From positions 1 through 9,151 of the forward strand of contig CAMGMW010000039.1 of the NCBI GenBank assembly GCA_946059285.1: a stretch of 9,151 bases of DNA. The letters are read 5' to 3'. A program made the translations under genes and the position numbers. Below are positions 1-5,547 of this stretch, piece by piece. Positions within the stretch are counted from its first letter, which is position 1. Each line of letters opens with the position of its first letter. The DNA is from an uncultured Clostridia bacterium. GTDB taxonomy: Bacteria > Bacillota_A > Clostridia > Oscillospirales > Oscillospiraceae. The notes under the pieces are model-generated. The model ran no database searches, was not told where the DNA came from, and saw only the letters and a list, made by a program, of their open reading frames with translations.

Positions 1-1565
1 CTCAGCTTTTCACAAACCTGCTCCGCCAACTCATGCGTGCTGTCCGTAATCGGCAATACCTTGACCTGCGTGGGCATCATCCACAGGGGCAGGGCACCGG
101 CGTACTTCTCAATGAGATATGCCAGCGTACGCTCATAGCAGCCGAGGGAGGTGCGATGGATGATATACGGGCGCTTCTTCTGACCGTCCACATCGGTGTA
201 CTCCATTCCGAAGCGCTCCGCCAGCAGCATATCGATCTGAATGGTAACGATGGTGTCCTCCTTGCCGAACACATTCTTATACTGGATGTCCAGCTTCGGT
301 CCGTAGAAAGCGGCTTCATCGATGCCAACAGTATATTCCACATTTAGATCATCCAGAATCTGCTTCATCACCGCCTGTGCGGTCTCCCATTGCTCCTTTG
401 TACCCTCGTACTTGTTCTTGGGATTCGCGGGGTCCCACTGGGAGAAACGGAAGGTGCACTGATCAAGCATACCGACGGTATCCAGGCAGTACTTCGCCAG
501 TTCCAGGCAGCCGCGGAACTCTTCCTCAAGCTGATCCGGACGCAGGACCAAATGCCCTTCGGAGATGGTAAACTGGCGGACACGGATCAGTCCGTGCATC
601 TCGCCGGAATCCTCGTTGCGGAACAGGGTCGAGGTCTCACCCAGACGCATGGGCAGATCGCGGTAGGAACGGGCACGGTTGAGGAATACCTGATATTGGA
701 ACGGGCAGGTCATCGGACGCAGGGCAAAGCATTCCTTCGTCTCATCCTGCGGATCCCCGAGGACAAACATGCCGTCAAGATAATGATCCCAGTGACCGGA
801 GATCTTGTACAGCTCGCGCTTTGCCATCAATGGAGTCTTGGTCAGCAGGTAACCGCGCTTCTGCTCCTCGTCCTCAACCCAGCGCTGCAGCAGCTGGATC
901 ACTCTGGCGCCCTTCGGCAGCAAAATGGGCAGACCTTGTCCAATGACATCCACCGTTGTGAAGTATTCCAACTCACGCCCCAGCTTGTTGTGGTCGCGCT
1001 TTCTGGCTTCCTCCTGCTTTTGCAGATACTCATCCAGTTCTTCTTTCTTCGGGAAAGCAACACCGTAGATGCGCTGCAGCATCTTTCGCTTGGAATCACC
1101 GCGCCAGTATGCACCGCAGCACTGAGTGAGCTTAAAGGCGTTGCCCTTGATGCGTCCGGTGGAGTCCAGATGCGGGCCGGCGCACAGATCGGTAAACTCG
1201 CCCTGCGTATAGAAGGAGATCACTGCGTCCTCAGGCAGATCGTTGATCAGTTCGACCTTATACGGCTCGTCTTTCTCCTGCATATAAGCGATTGCCTCGG
1301 CGCGCGGCTTTTCGCTACGCTCCAGGTGCAGCCGCTCCTTGCAGATTTTCTTCATCTCCGCCTCGATGGCATCCAGATGCTCCTGCGTGAAGGTGAAGTC
1401 GCAGTCGAAGTCATAGTACCAGCCGTTGTCAATGGACGGACCGATCGCAAGCCTGACCTGCGGATACAGGCGCTTGACCGCCTGCGCCATCACATGGGAG
1501 CAGGTATGCCAATAGGTACGGCGATACTGCTCGTTTTCAAAGGTGTACAGGTTTTCTTCTGACAT
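1..1565 (-). CDS. thrS: Threonyl-tRNA synthetase, TGS-less form (3' end cut by window)
   Basis: Charges tRNA-Thr with threonine in the cytoplasm (class II aminoacyl-tRNA synthetase). The minus-strand frame is open from ATG at 1565 through the left edge, giving 521 residues. The editing/SAD domain comes first (about 18-170): HxxxH at 20-24 (HTCSH) and DLCAGPH at 126-132. The catalytic core follows, with motif 2 FRNEDSGEMHG (315-325). Likely zinc ligands are Cys287 (MTCPF), His338 (SEGH) and His470 (IIHR). The end of the catalytic domain (ALPLWMMPTQVKVLPI) passes into the anticodon-binding domain, most of which lies outside the window. There is no N-terminal TGS domain: the protein starts only about 19 residues before HxxxH. 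The start is fixed by AAGGAGGG at 1581-1574, 8 nt upstream. Expression is predicted to be controlled by the T-box leader directly upstream. Confidence 0.97.
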   Translation of the reverse strand, partial: MSEENLYTFENEQYRRTYWHTCSHVMAQAVKRLYPQVRLAIGPSIDNGWYYDFDCDFTFTQEHLDAIEAEMKKICKERLHLERSEKPRAEAIAYMQEKDEPYKVELINDLPEDAVISFYTQGEFTDLCAGPHLDSTGRIKGNAFKLTQCCGAYWRGDSKRKMLQRIYGVAFPKKEELDEYLQKQEEARKRDHNKLGRELEYFTTVDVIGQGLPILLPKGARVIQLLQRWVEDEEQKRGYLLTKTPLMAKRELYKISGHWDHYLDGMFVLGDPQDETKECFALRPMTCPFQYQVFLNRARSYRDLPMRLGETSTLFRNEDSGEMHGLIRVRQFTISEGHLVLRPDQLEEEFRGCLELAKYCLDTVGMLDQCTFRFSQWDPANPKNKYEGTKEQWETAQAVMKQILDDLNVEYTVGIDEAAFYGPKLDIQYKNVFGKEDTIVTIQIDMLLAERFGMEYTDVDGQKKRPYIIHRTSLGCYERTLAYLIEKYAGALPLWMMPTQVKVLPITDSTHELAEQVCEKL

Positions 1566-1590
1566 TTTAAATGCCCTCCTTTTCCATTCG

Positions 1591-1840
1591 GGGCGAAAAA
1601 ACTCACCCCTGATTAAAATCAGGGGTGAGATACATAGCGTATTCCACGGTTCCACCCTGCTTGCAGCGCACGGCGCTGCCGCTCATTGGCGCGGTAACGG
1701 GCGCACCCGTCCTCCCCTACTGCAATTCAGGGAAGCGGCTCGGAAGCGGTCATGCGTGTGCAGAATGCAGGAGCTTGCACCAGCCGCTCCCTCTCTGAGC
1801 ATTCAAGGCATACGCCGTTCTTCGTCACAGCCTCTTTGTC
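1591..1840 (-). promoter_or_regulatory. T-box riboswitch (threonine) leader of thrS
   Basis: Untranslated leader that senses uncharged tRNA-Thr and decides between termination and read-through into thrS. On the minus strand a Stem I region carries the GA-type motif AGAGAGGGAG (around 1797-1785). The likely specifier is ACC (1750-1748), in the context ATG-ACC-GCTTCCGAG, which resembles the usual GAA-NNN-CTCCGAG pattern; ACC codes for threonine and fits the gene. A short stem ACGGG/CCCGT lies downstream. The T-box core GGGTGGAACCGTG is at 1657-1645, followed by the terminator. Recognition of the class is very strong; the specifier assignment rests on context and gene identity. Confidence 0.94.
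1596..1629 (-). terminator. Intrinsic terminator of the thrS T-box leader
   Basis: Perfect 13-bp inverted repeat: CTCACCCCTGATT (1602-1614) against AATCAGGGGTGAG (1617-1629). On the minus strand it is followed at once by six T (1601-1596). It ends 15 nt before the thrS ribosome binding site, the expected place for the terminator that competes with the T-box antiterminator. Confidence 0.95.
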
Positions 1841-1846
1841 CCGTTC

Positions 1847-1875
1847 AATATAACACTTTTTTCAGTCGTTGTCAA
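1847..1875 (-). promoter_or_regulatory. Promoter of thrS leader
   Basis: On the minus strand, -35 TTGACA (1875-1870) and -10 TATATT (1852-1847) are separated by exactly 17 nt. Transcription would start near 1840, giving a leader of about 275 nt that contains the complete T-box. This is a near-consensus housekeeping (SigA-type) promoter. Confidence 0.9.
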
Positions 1876-1895
1876 ATCAATTTTTACTAATGTTA

Positions 1896-1924
1896 TGTAA
1901 ACCATTTTGTAACCATTTTTACAA
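1896..1924. repeat. TGTAA-type repeat cluster between divergent promoters
   Basis: TGTAAA (1896-1901) and TGTAAC (1908-1913) lie as direct repeats 12 nt apart. The second also forms an inverted repeat TTGTAA (1907-1912) with TTACAA (1919-1924). The cluster lies about 20 bp upstream of the thrS -35 box and about 105 bp upstream of the -35 of the divergent yabE-like gene. The rest of 1925-2027 shows no gene and no convincing promoter. Confidence 0.4.
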
Positions 1925-2027
1925 TATCTCGCGCCAATACAGCGCAACCGATCCGCCATCTAGTAATGGGAGGTGTTGACATAATCGAATAAAAAGTTGT
2001 CGATTTTCGGAAATTACTCAAAAACTC

Positions 2028-2055
2028 TTGACATATCAAAAGAAAATGTTATAAT
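2028..2055 (+). promoter_or_regulatory. Promoter of yabE-like gene
   Basis: -35 TTGACA (2028-2033) and -10 TATAAT (2050-2055) are both consensus, with a 16-nt spacer and an extended -10 TG at 2047-2048. The start of transcription should fall near 2062, leaving a 5' leader of about 64 nt before the ATG at 2126. Confidence 0.9.
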
Positions 2056-2064
2056 TGCGCAGTA

Positions 2065-2081
2065 GTTACAATATAGTTACA
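2065..2081 (-). promoter_or_regulatory. Candidate WalR/YycF operator
   Basis: GTTACA-N5-GTTACA on the plus strand reads TGTAAC-N5-TGTAAC on the minus strand. This fits the known WalR (YycF) consensus TGTWAH-N5-TGTWAH in both half-sites and in spacing. It lies at roughly +4 to +20 relative to the predicted transcription start, a position more typical of repression than activation. The WalRK regulon in Bacillus and Staphylococcus is made of cell-wall hydrolase genes, including YocH with a 3D domain, so the target makes sense. Whether this organism has WalR cannot be seen here. Confidence 0.5.
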
Positions 2082-2125
2082 ATGGTTTCAATCTGAAATT
2101 CACCATAGGAAAGGAGATGGCTCTG

Positions 2126-3253
2126 ATGCATCGTAAACAGAAACACACCGCAAAGAAGCGGACACTGTACCGTATGGTCGGTGTCGTCGTCATGGTGGCG
2201 GTCATCGCCGGCCTGCTTTCGCAGGTCGTCTTTGCTCAGAACAGCTATATCATCAAGGACGGGGGAAATGTCACCGTCCACAAGTCCTACAGTACCGACC
2301 CGGACGAGGTATTAACCGAGGCAGGGATTGAGCTAAACGAAGAAGATACTTACACCACGCAGGTTGCGGACGGCGTCAGCGAGATCACCATCCGTCGGAT
2401 GCAGATGGTCACGGTTGTCTATCAGGGTACACAGAATGTCATTGGCACCTACGGCGAGACCGCCGGGCAGCTTTTGGCACGGATGGGCATCTCTCTGGCG
2501 GAAGGTGATGTTCTCTCCTGTGATGAGAGCACCATGACCAGCGACGGCATGCGCATCGAGATTATCCATAGGCAAACGGAGATCGTGGAGTACGAGGAGG
2601 TCGTCCCCTACGAGGTGAACCGATACGAAGATCCTACCCTGGAGCCCGACGCCGAGATCGTTCTGATCGAGGGGCGTGATGGGCTGATCCGTTACCGGAC
2701 GCAAATCACCTATGAAAACGGTATTGAGACGGAACGCACCGTTCTGCAGGAAACGGAAGTGACAAAGGCGGTCTCCGAGCTGGTCGTCTGCGGTGTGGAC
2801 CGGATCATCATGGAACAGCCGGAAGAGCCGGTCGAAACAGTTAAGACATCCGGCAGCAGCTCCGGGACATCCTCCGGCAGCAGCTCCGGCAGCTCTGCTA
2901 ACAGTGGCACTCCCACCGCCAGCGGCGGTACACTGACCACTTCTGGCGGTCAGACCTACACCTACACGAAGGTGCTCTCTGTCACAGCCACCGCCTATTC
3001 CTGTGAGGGCTACACCGGTACGACCGCCACCGGCACGGTTGCCCGCGTCGGCGCCATTGCCGTTGACCCGAAGGTCATTCCCTACGGTACTAAAATGTAC
3101 GTCGTCTCCAATGACGGGAAATATATCTATGGTTACTGTACCGCCGAGGACTGCGGCAACTTCCGCGGCAACCATATCGACCTGTATTTTGAAACGGTTG
3201 ATGAATGCTGGCAGTTCGGCAGACGTAACTGCACCGTCTATATCCTCGCGTAA
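2126..3253 (+). CDS. YabE-like cell-wall protein (DUF348-G5-3D domains)
   Basis: Exported or membrane-anchored protein, 375 residues, predicted to act on peptidoglycan. A basic N-terminus (HRKQKHTAKKR) is followed by one hydrophobic segment (17-37) serving as signal peptide or anchor. Two DUF348-type ubiquitin-like units follow (about 48-72 and 93-130), then a G5 domain (about 145-222), a Ser/Gly-rich linker (240-276) and a C-terminal 3D domain (284-373). The three Asp of the 3D fold are D314 (AVDPKVIPYGT), D342 (AED) and D352 (GNHIDLYF). This order matches YabE of Bacillus; the related RpfB is a muralytic enzyme, but a lytic role here is family inference. ATG 2126 is preferred over ATG 2117 because AAAGGAG (2110-2116) sits 9 nt before it, while 2117 abuts that site. 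The 3D domain has five Cys, notable in an exported protein. Confidence 0.9.
   Translation: MHRKQKHTAKKRTLYRMVGVVVMVAVIAGLLSQVVFAQNSYIIKDGGNVTVHKSYSTDPDEVLTEAGIELNEEDTYTTQVADGVSEITIRRMQMVTVVYQGTQNVIGTYGETAGQLLARMGISLAEGDVLSCDESTMTSDGMRIEIIHRQTEIVEYEEVVPYEVNRYEDPTLEPDAEIVLIEGRDGLIRYRTQITYENGIETERTVLQETEVTKAVSELVVCGVDRIIMEQPEEPVETVKTSGSSSGTSSGSSSGSSANSGTPTASGGTLTTSGGQTYTYTKVLSVTATAYSCEGYTGTTATGTVARVGAIAVDPKVIPYGTKMYVVSNDGKYIYGYCTAEDCGNFRGNHIDLYFETVDECWQFGRRNCTVYILA
2849..2889 (+). repeat. 17-bp direct repeat in Ser/Gly linker
   Basis: TCCGGCAGCAGCTCCGG occurs at 2849-2865 and again at 2873-2889, a 24-bp (8-codon) period. It encodes the SGSSSG-type linker between the G5 and 3D domains. In-frame slippage here would change linker length without breaking either domain. 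Confidence 0.85.
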
Positions 3254-3259
3254 AAAGCA

Positions 3260-3288
3260 TTGCAATCTCGCCCTTTCTCTGCTAAAAT
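3260..3288 (+). promoter_or_regulatory. Putative rsmA promoter
   Basis: -35 TTGCAA (3260-3265), 17-nt spacer, -10 TAAAAT (3283-3288). It starts 6 nt after the stop codon of the yabE-like gene. Initiation would fall near 3295, giving a leader of about 16 nt that begins just at the ribosome binding site. The hexamers are good but not perfect, and no experiment is available. Confidence 0.55.
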
Positions 3289-3310
3289 GAGCACAGAAGG
3301 GGCGATTTTT
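3268..3310 (+). terminator. Terminator of yabE-like gene overlapping the rsmA RBS
   Basis: TCGCCCTTTCT (3268-3278) pairs over 11 bp, with one G-U, with AGAAGGGGCGA (3295-3305); an inner TGC/GCA can extend the stem after one mismatch. The 3' arm is followed by TTTTT (3306-3310) running into the rsmA ATG. The 3' arm is also the rsmA Shine-Dalgarno sequence, so the hairpin should both stop upstream transcripts and mask the RBS in any that read through. Confidence 0.75.
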
Positions 3311-4195
3311 ATGCTTGACGTATGCGATCTTGGCGTAATCAAAGCGCTGCTTGCAAAATACGGGTTTCACTTTTCCAAATCGAAGGGTCAGAATTTTCTG
3401 ACACAGCGTTGGGTGCCGGAACGGATCGTTGCCGCATCCGGCATTGGTCCCGATTGCGGCGTGGTGGAAATCGGTCCCGGCTTTGGACCGCTGACGCAGC
3501 AGCTATGTCAGGCGGCCGGAAAGGTGGTCGCCATCGAGGTGGACACGGCGCTTCGTCCCGTCTTGCAGGAGACCGTCGGCGTGTTTTCAAATCTGGAAAT
3601 CCTGTTTCAGGATGTCTTAAAAACAGATCTTTCGGCGCTTGTACAGGAACGGTTTGCGGGCTTGCGACCCGCGGCATGTGCAAATTTGCCGTACTATATC
3701 ACCTCTCCAGTGTTGACCAGGCTGCTTGAAAGCCGTTGCTTTGACCGCATCACCGTCATGGTGCAGAAGGAGGTCGCACTCCGCATCTGCGCCGTGCCCG
3801 GCAGCAAGGACTATTCCGCCTTTTCGATCCTGTGCGGGTATTATGCGCAGCCGGAGCTCCTGTTTGACGTTCCGGCGAGCTGCTTTATCCCTCAACCGAA
3901 GGTCACCAGCGCCGTGGTTTGCTTAAAAACCCGCCAACAGCCTCCGGCGGAGATTCTGGATGAGGCAATGTTTTTCCGTACCGTCCGCGCCGGCTTTGCC
4001 CAGCGGAGAAAAACACTGCTCAACACTCTTTCCTCTGGCTTTGGGCAATGGAGCAAATCAGAACTCGCGGAAGTATTGTCCGACTGCGGAATTGATCCCG
4101 GCGTCCGCGGTGAAACGCTGAGCATTGCGGAGTTTGCCGCCATTTCCAACGCCTTATATCAACGGAGGTCCTATGTTCACAACGATTCTGATTGA
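3311..4195 (+). CDS. rsmA: 16S rRNA (adenine1518-N6/1519-N6)-dimethyltransferase
   Basis: Dimethylates two adjacent adenines in the 3' terminal helix of 16S rRNA late in 30S assembly, using S-adenosylmethionine (the KsgA enzyme). 294 residues, a normal length. KSKGQNFL (23-30) is the typical N-terminal loop. The SAM-binding motif is VVEIGPGFGPLT (51-62), with the acidic ribose-binding Glu in AIEVD (74-78). NLPY (125-128) is the catalytic motif of N6-adenine methylases. FIPQPKV (192-198) and FAQRRKTLLNTL (229-240) are KsgA signatures of the C-terminal part. ATG 3311 has AAGGGG (3297-3302) 8 nt upstream; an in-frame ATG at 3287 lies inside the promoter and hairpin and is unlikely. The gene follows a yabE-like gene as in Bacillus, but the usual rnmV between them is absent. 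Its 3' end overlaps the next gene by 23 bp. Confidence 0.96.
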   Translation: MLDVCDLGVIKALLAKYGFHFSKSKGQNFLTQRWVPERIVAASGIGPDCGVVEIGPGFGPLTQQLCQAAGKVVAIEVDTALRPVLQETVGVFSNLEILFQDVLKTDLSALVQERFAGLRPAACANLPYYITSPVLTRLLESRCFDRITVMVQKEVALRICAVPGSKDYSAFSILCGYYAQPELLFDVPASCFIPQPKVTSAVVCLKTRQQPPAEILDEAMFFRTVRAGFAQRRKTLLNTLSSGFGQWSKSELAEVLSDCGIDPGVRGETLSIAEFAAISNALYQRRSYVHNDSD

Positions 4196-4850
4196 TCTGG
4201 ATGACACGCTTTTGGATTTTGGCGCCGCAGAGCGCGTTGCCATCGCCAAAACCTTTCGCGATGTGGGATTGGAGCCAACGGATGCGCTGCTGAACCGCTA
4301 CAGTGCACTGAACCGGCTTCAATGGGAATGCTTTGAACGGGGCGAGATCACAAGAGATACCGTTTTGGTGCGGCGCTTTGCGCTGCTGTATGAGGAACTG
4401 GGCATCGCGCTGGACCCTGCCGCCAGCGAGGACATTTACCGCGGCTATCTTTCTGTCGGGCATTATTTCATAGACGGTGCGCCGGAGCTTTTGGAGTACC
4501 TGTACCCGAAATATGATCTCTACCTCGCCTCCAACGGTGTCGCCGCTACACAGTATTCCCGTCTGAAAAGTGCCGGTATCAGTCATTATTTTAAAGAGAT
4601 CTTTATCTCCGAGGTCACAGGGCATCATAAGCCGGAACGGGAATACTTTGACTACTGCTTCTCCCACATTCCAGGTTTCAGACCCGAAACGGCGCTGATG
4701 ATCGGAGACAGCCTCACCAGCGATATTCAGGGTGGAAAGAACGCAGGCATCCGCACCTGTTGGTTCAATCCGACGCATCAGCCGGCGCGTCCCGAATTAC
4801 TGCCCGATTATGAGGTGAACCGTCTGAAAGAACTGCGCCGCATCCTGTAA
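4173..4850 (+). CDS. YjjG/YfnB-type HAD hydrolase, probable nucleotidase
   Basis: 225-residue haloacid dehalogenase superfamily phosphatase, subfamily IA, cytoplasmic. Motif I is DLDDTLLDF (8-16) with nucleophile D8 and acid/base D10; motif II Ser120 (LASNGV); motif III Lys153 (HHKPEREYF); motif IV D179 and D184 (MIGDSLTSDIQGG). The helical cap lies between motifs I and II. The DDTLLDF..AE start and overall spacing match the YjjG/YfnB group, known in E. coli as a pyrimidine-favouring 5'-nucleotidase involved in house-cleaning of abnormal nucleotides. The exact substrate cannot be read from sequence. GGAGG at 4164-4168 supports ATG 4173, which lies inside the rsmA 3' end, so translation is probably coupled. 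No convincing terminator follows; the next 45 bases are A-tract DNA before the tRNA promoter. Confidence 0.88.
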   Translation: MFTTILIDLDDTLLDFGAAERVAIAKTFRDVGLEPTDALLNRYSALNRLQWECFERGEITRDTVLVRRFALLYEELGIALDPAASEDIYRGYLSVGHYFIDGAPELLEYLYPKYDLYLASNGVAATQYSRLKSAGISHYFKEIFISEVTGHHKPEREYFDYCFSHIPGFRPETALMIGDSLTSDIQGGKNAGIRTCWFNPTHQPARPELLPDYEVNRLKELRRIL

Positions 4851-4867
4851 TATAAAAAATGTCAACG

Positions 4868-4923
4868 AAAAAATTCCAAAAAGCGAAAAAACAGCTTGAC
4901 TTTTCGCGCAAAGTGCATATAAT
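4868..4923 (+). promoter_or_regulatory. tRNA-Gln promoter with A-tract UP element
   Basis: -35 TTGACT (4896-4901) and -10 TATAAT (4918-4923) are spaced by 16 nt, about 28 bp before the mature tRNA 5' end. Upstream, A-tracts at 4868-4873, 4878-4882 and 4886-4891 repeat at roughly 9-10 bp, with another at 4854-4859. This resembles an UP element or curved DNA that boosts stable-RNA promoters. Confidence 0.85.
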
Positions 4924-4951
4924 TATATATGCGTTTCGGCGTACCAAGCAT

Positions 4952-5025
4952 AGCGGGTTTGTGTAAAGGTAGCACACCGGACTCTGACTCCGTTTGTGAG
5001 GGTTCGAATCCTTCACCCGCTGCCA
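4952..5025 (+). tRNA. tRNA-Gln (anticodon CTG)
   Basis: A 74-nt cloverleaf with encoded CCA. Acceptor stem AGCGGGT/ACCCGCT, discriminator G; D arm GTGT-AAAGGTA-GCAC; A26. Anticodon arm CCGGA-CTCTGAC-TCCGT, giving anticodon CTG with T33 and A37. The outermost pair of this stem is a C-T mismatch. Variable loop TTGT; T arm GAGGG-TTCGAAT-CCTTC with one G-T pair. CTG reads codon CAG, hence glutamine. The first acceptor pair is A1-T72 rather than the T1-A72 usual for Gram-positive tRNA-Gln. It has its own promoter and terminator, and the AT-richer accessory stretch begins directly behind it. Confidence 0.95.
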
Positions 5026-5030
5026 TAATG

Positions 5031-5074
5031 ATTGACTCATAAGTCTACCAAGACTTGTGAGTCAATTCTCTTTT
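5031..5074 (+). terminator. Terminator behind tRNA-Gln
   Basis: Stem ATTGACTCATAAGTCT (5031-5046) with AGACTTGTGAGTCAAT (5051-5066): 16 bp with a single T-G wobble, loop ACCA. It is followed by the T-rich tail TCTCTTTT (5067-5074). It starts 5 nt after the tRNA CCA end. Confidence 0.85.
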
Positions 5075-5112
5075 ATAGCCCTGTTTTAGAATCAAAATAC
5101 GGATATAGCAGT

Positions 5113-5165
5113 AAAAACGGTTGATGACTGGTGGATCGGCGCCAGAAATTAGCCGTTTTTTCTTT
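5113..5165 (+). terminator. Second long imperfect hairpin with T tract
   Basis: AAAAACGG (5113-5120) pairs with CCGTTTTT (5153-5160). Inside, TTGAT/ATTAG (two G-T pairs) and CTGGTG/CGCCAG (one G-T) continue the helix after a 2x2 mismatch, loop GATCGG. About 19 pairs in all, followed by T, C and TTTT (5161-5166). It works as a plus-strand terminator, and because it starts with AAAAA it may act on the minus strand too. No gene lies between it and the first terminator, so it may be left over from a lost gene. Confidence 0.65.
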
Positions 5166-5332
5166 TGCAGGAGCGGAAATCACGCTCAATGTGTTAGCAA
5201 CAAAAGGTGCGCGGGGGCAGGATTTGAAACAGGAAACTCTTGGATTCGCGTGATCTTGCGACAAAACATTGCATATTTGCGTGAATTATGCTAAGCTATA
5301 CACAGAGTACATCAGTAAGGACGGTGGCCAAT
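5166..5332. other. Intergenic stretch without recognised gene
   Basis: Between the second hairpin and the first small regulator no coding frame with family resemblance is visible on either strand. AT-rich DNA around 5256-5302 must hold the regulator promoter, but no hexamer pair with good spacing stands out: TTGCAT at 5269-5274 lacks a convincing -10 box 17 nt later. Confidence 0.5.
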
Positions 5333-5545
5333 ATGTCAGTTTCGTATAACAAATTATGGAAATTGTTAATAGACCGAAAAATAAGTCAGTCAGAATTCAG
5401 AAAAGAAGCAAACATTGCTCCGAATACGATGACAAAGCTGCGGAGGGATCAATATGTTGCGTTACCCATATTGGATCGCATTTGTTACACTCTTGACGTT
5501 GATTTTTCAGACATTATTACTCATGAATCTACAAAGGAAGAATAG
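5333..5545 (+). CDS. Small XRE/Cro-type HTH regulator
   Basis: 70-residue DNA-binding protein, almost wholly a five-helix Cro/C1 domain. The helix-turn-helix is roughly residues 20-40 (QSEFRKEANIAPNTMTKL), followed by the typical ending PILDRICYTLDVDFSDII. The pattern 'SYNKLWKLLIDRKISQSEFRKEANI...' is that of a small XRE family in Clostridia often found next to DNA methylase or restriction genes (recalled family knowledge, not searched). ATG 5333 is chosen because AAGGA (5317-5321) lies 11 nt upstream and the family begins at this point; an in-frame ATG at 5288 would add 15 unrelated residues. The base composition is clearly more AT-rich than thrS, rsmA or the HAD gene, in line with acquired DNA. 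It ends 2 nt before the next ORF start, so the two are probably co-transcribed. Confidence 0.85.
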   Translation: MSVSYNKLWKLLIDRKISQSEFRKEANIAPNTMTKLRRDQYVALPILDRICYTLDVDFSDIITHESTKEE

Positions 5546-5547
5546 CC

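Noticed and set aside
390..1562. 390-codon open frame on the plus strand opposite thrS
   Set aside because: It is exactly antisense to a strongly recognised thrS frame; it lacks a ribosome binding site and family resemblance and reflects codon bias of the true gene.
1976..1981. TTGACA at 1976 as another promoter
   Set aside because: No acceptable -10 hexamer 16-18 nt downstream.
2117..2119. Upstream ATG for the yabE-like gene
   Set aside because: It directly abuts the GGAG ribosome binding site; ATG 2126 has proper 9-nt spacing.
2333..3370. 345-codon minus-strand open frame across the yabE-like gene
   Set aside because: Mirror of the true gene with low-complexity Gly/Ala content, no ribosome binding site, and it would run through the rsmA start and terminator.
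5001..5025. tRNA 3' end as an attL site of an integrated element
   Set aside because: No second copy of the tRNA 3' sequence and no integrase were found to the right within the window.
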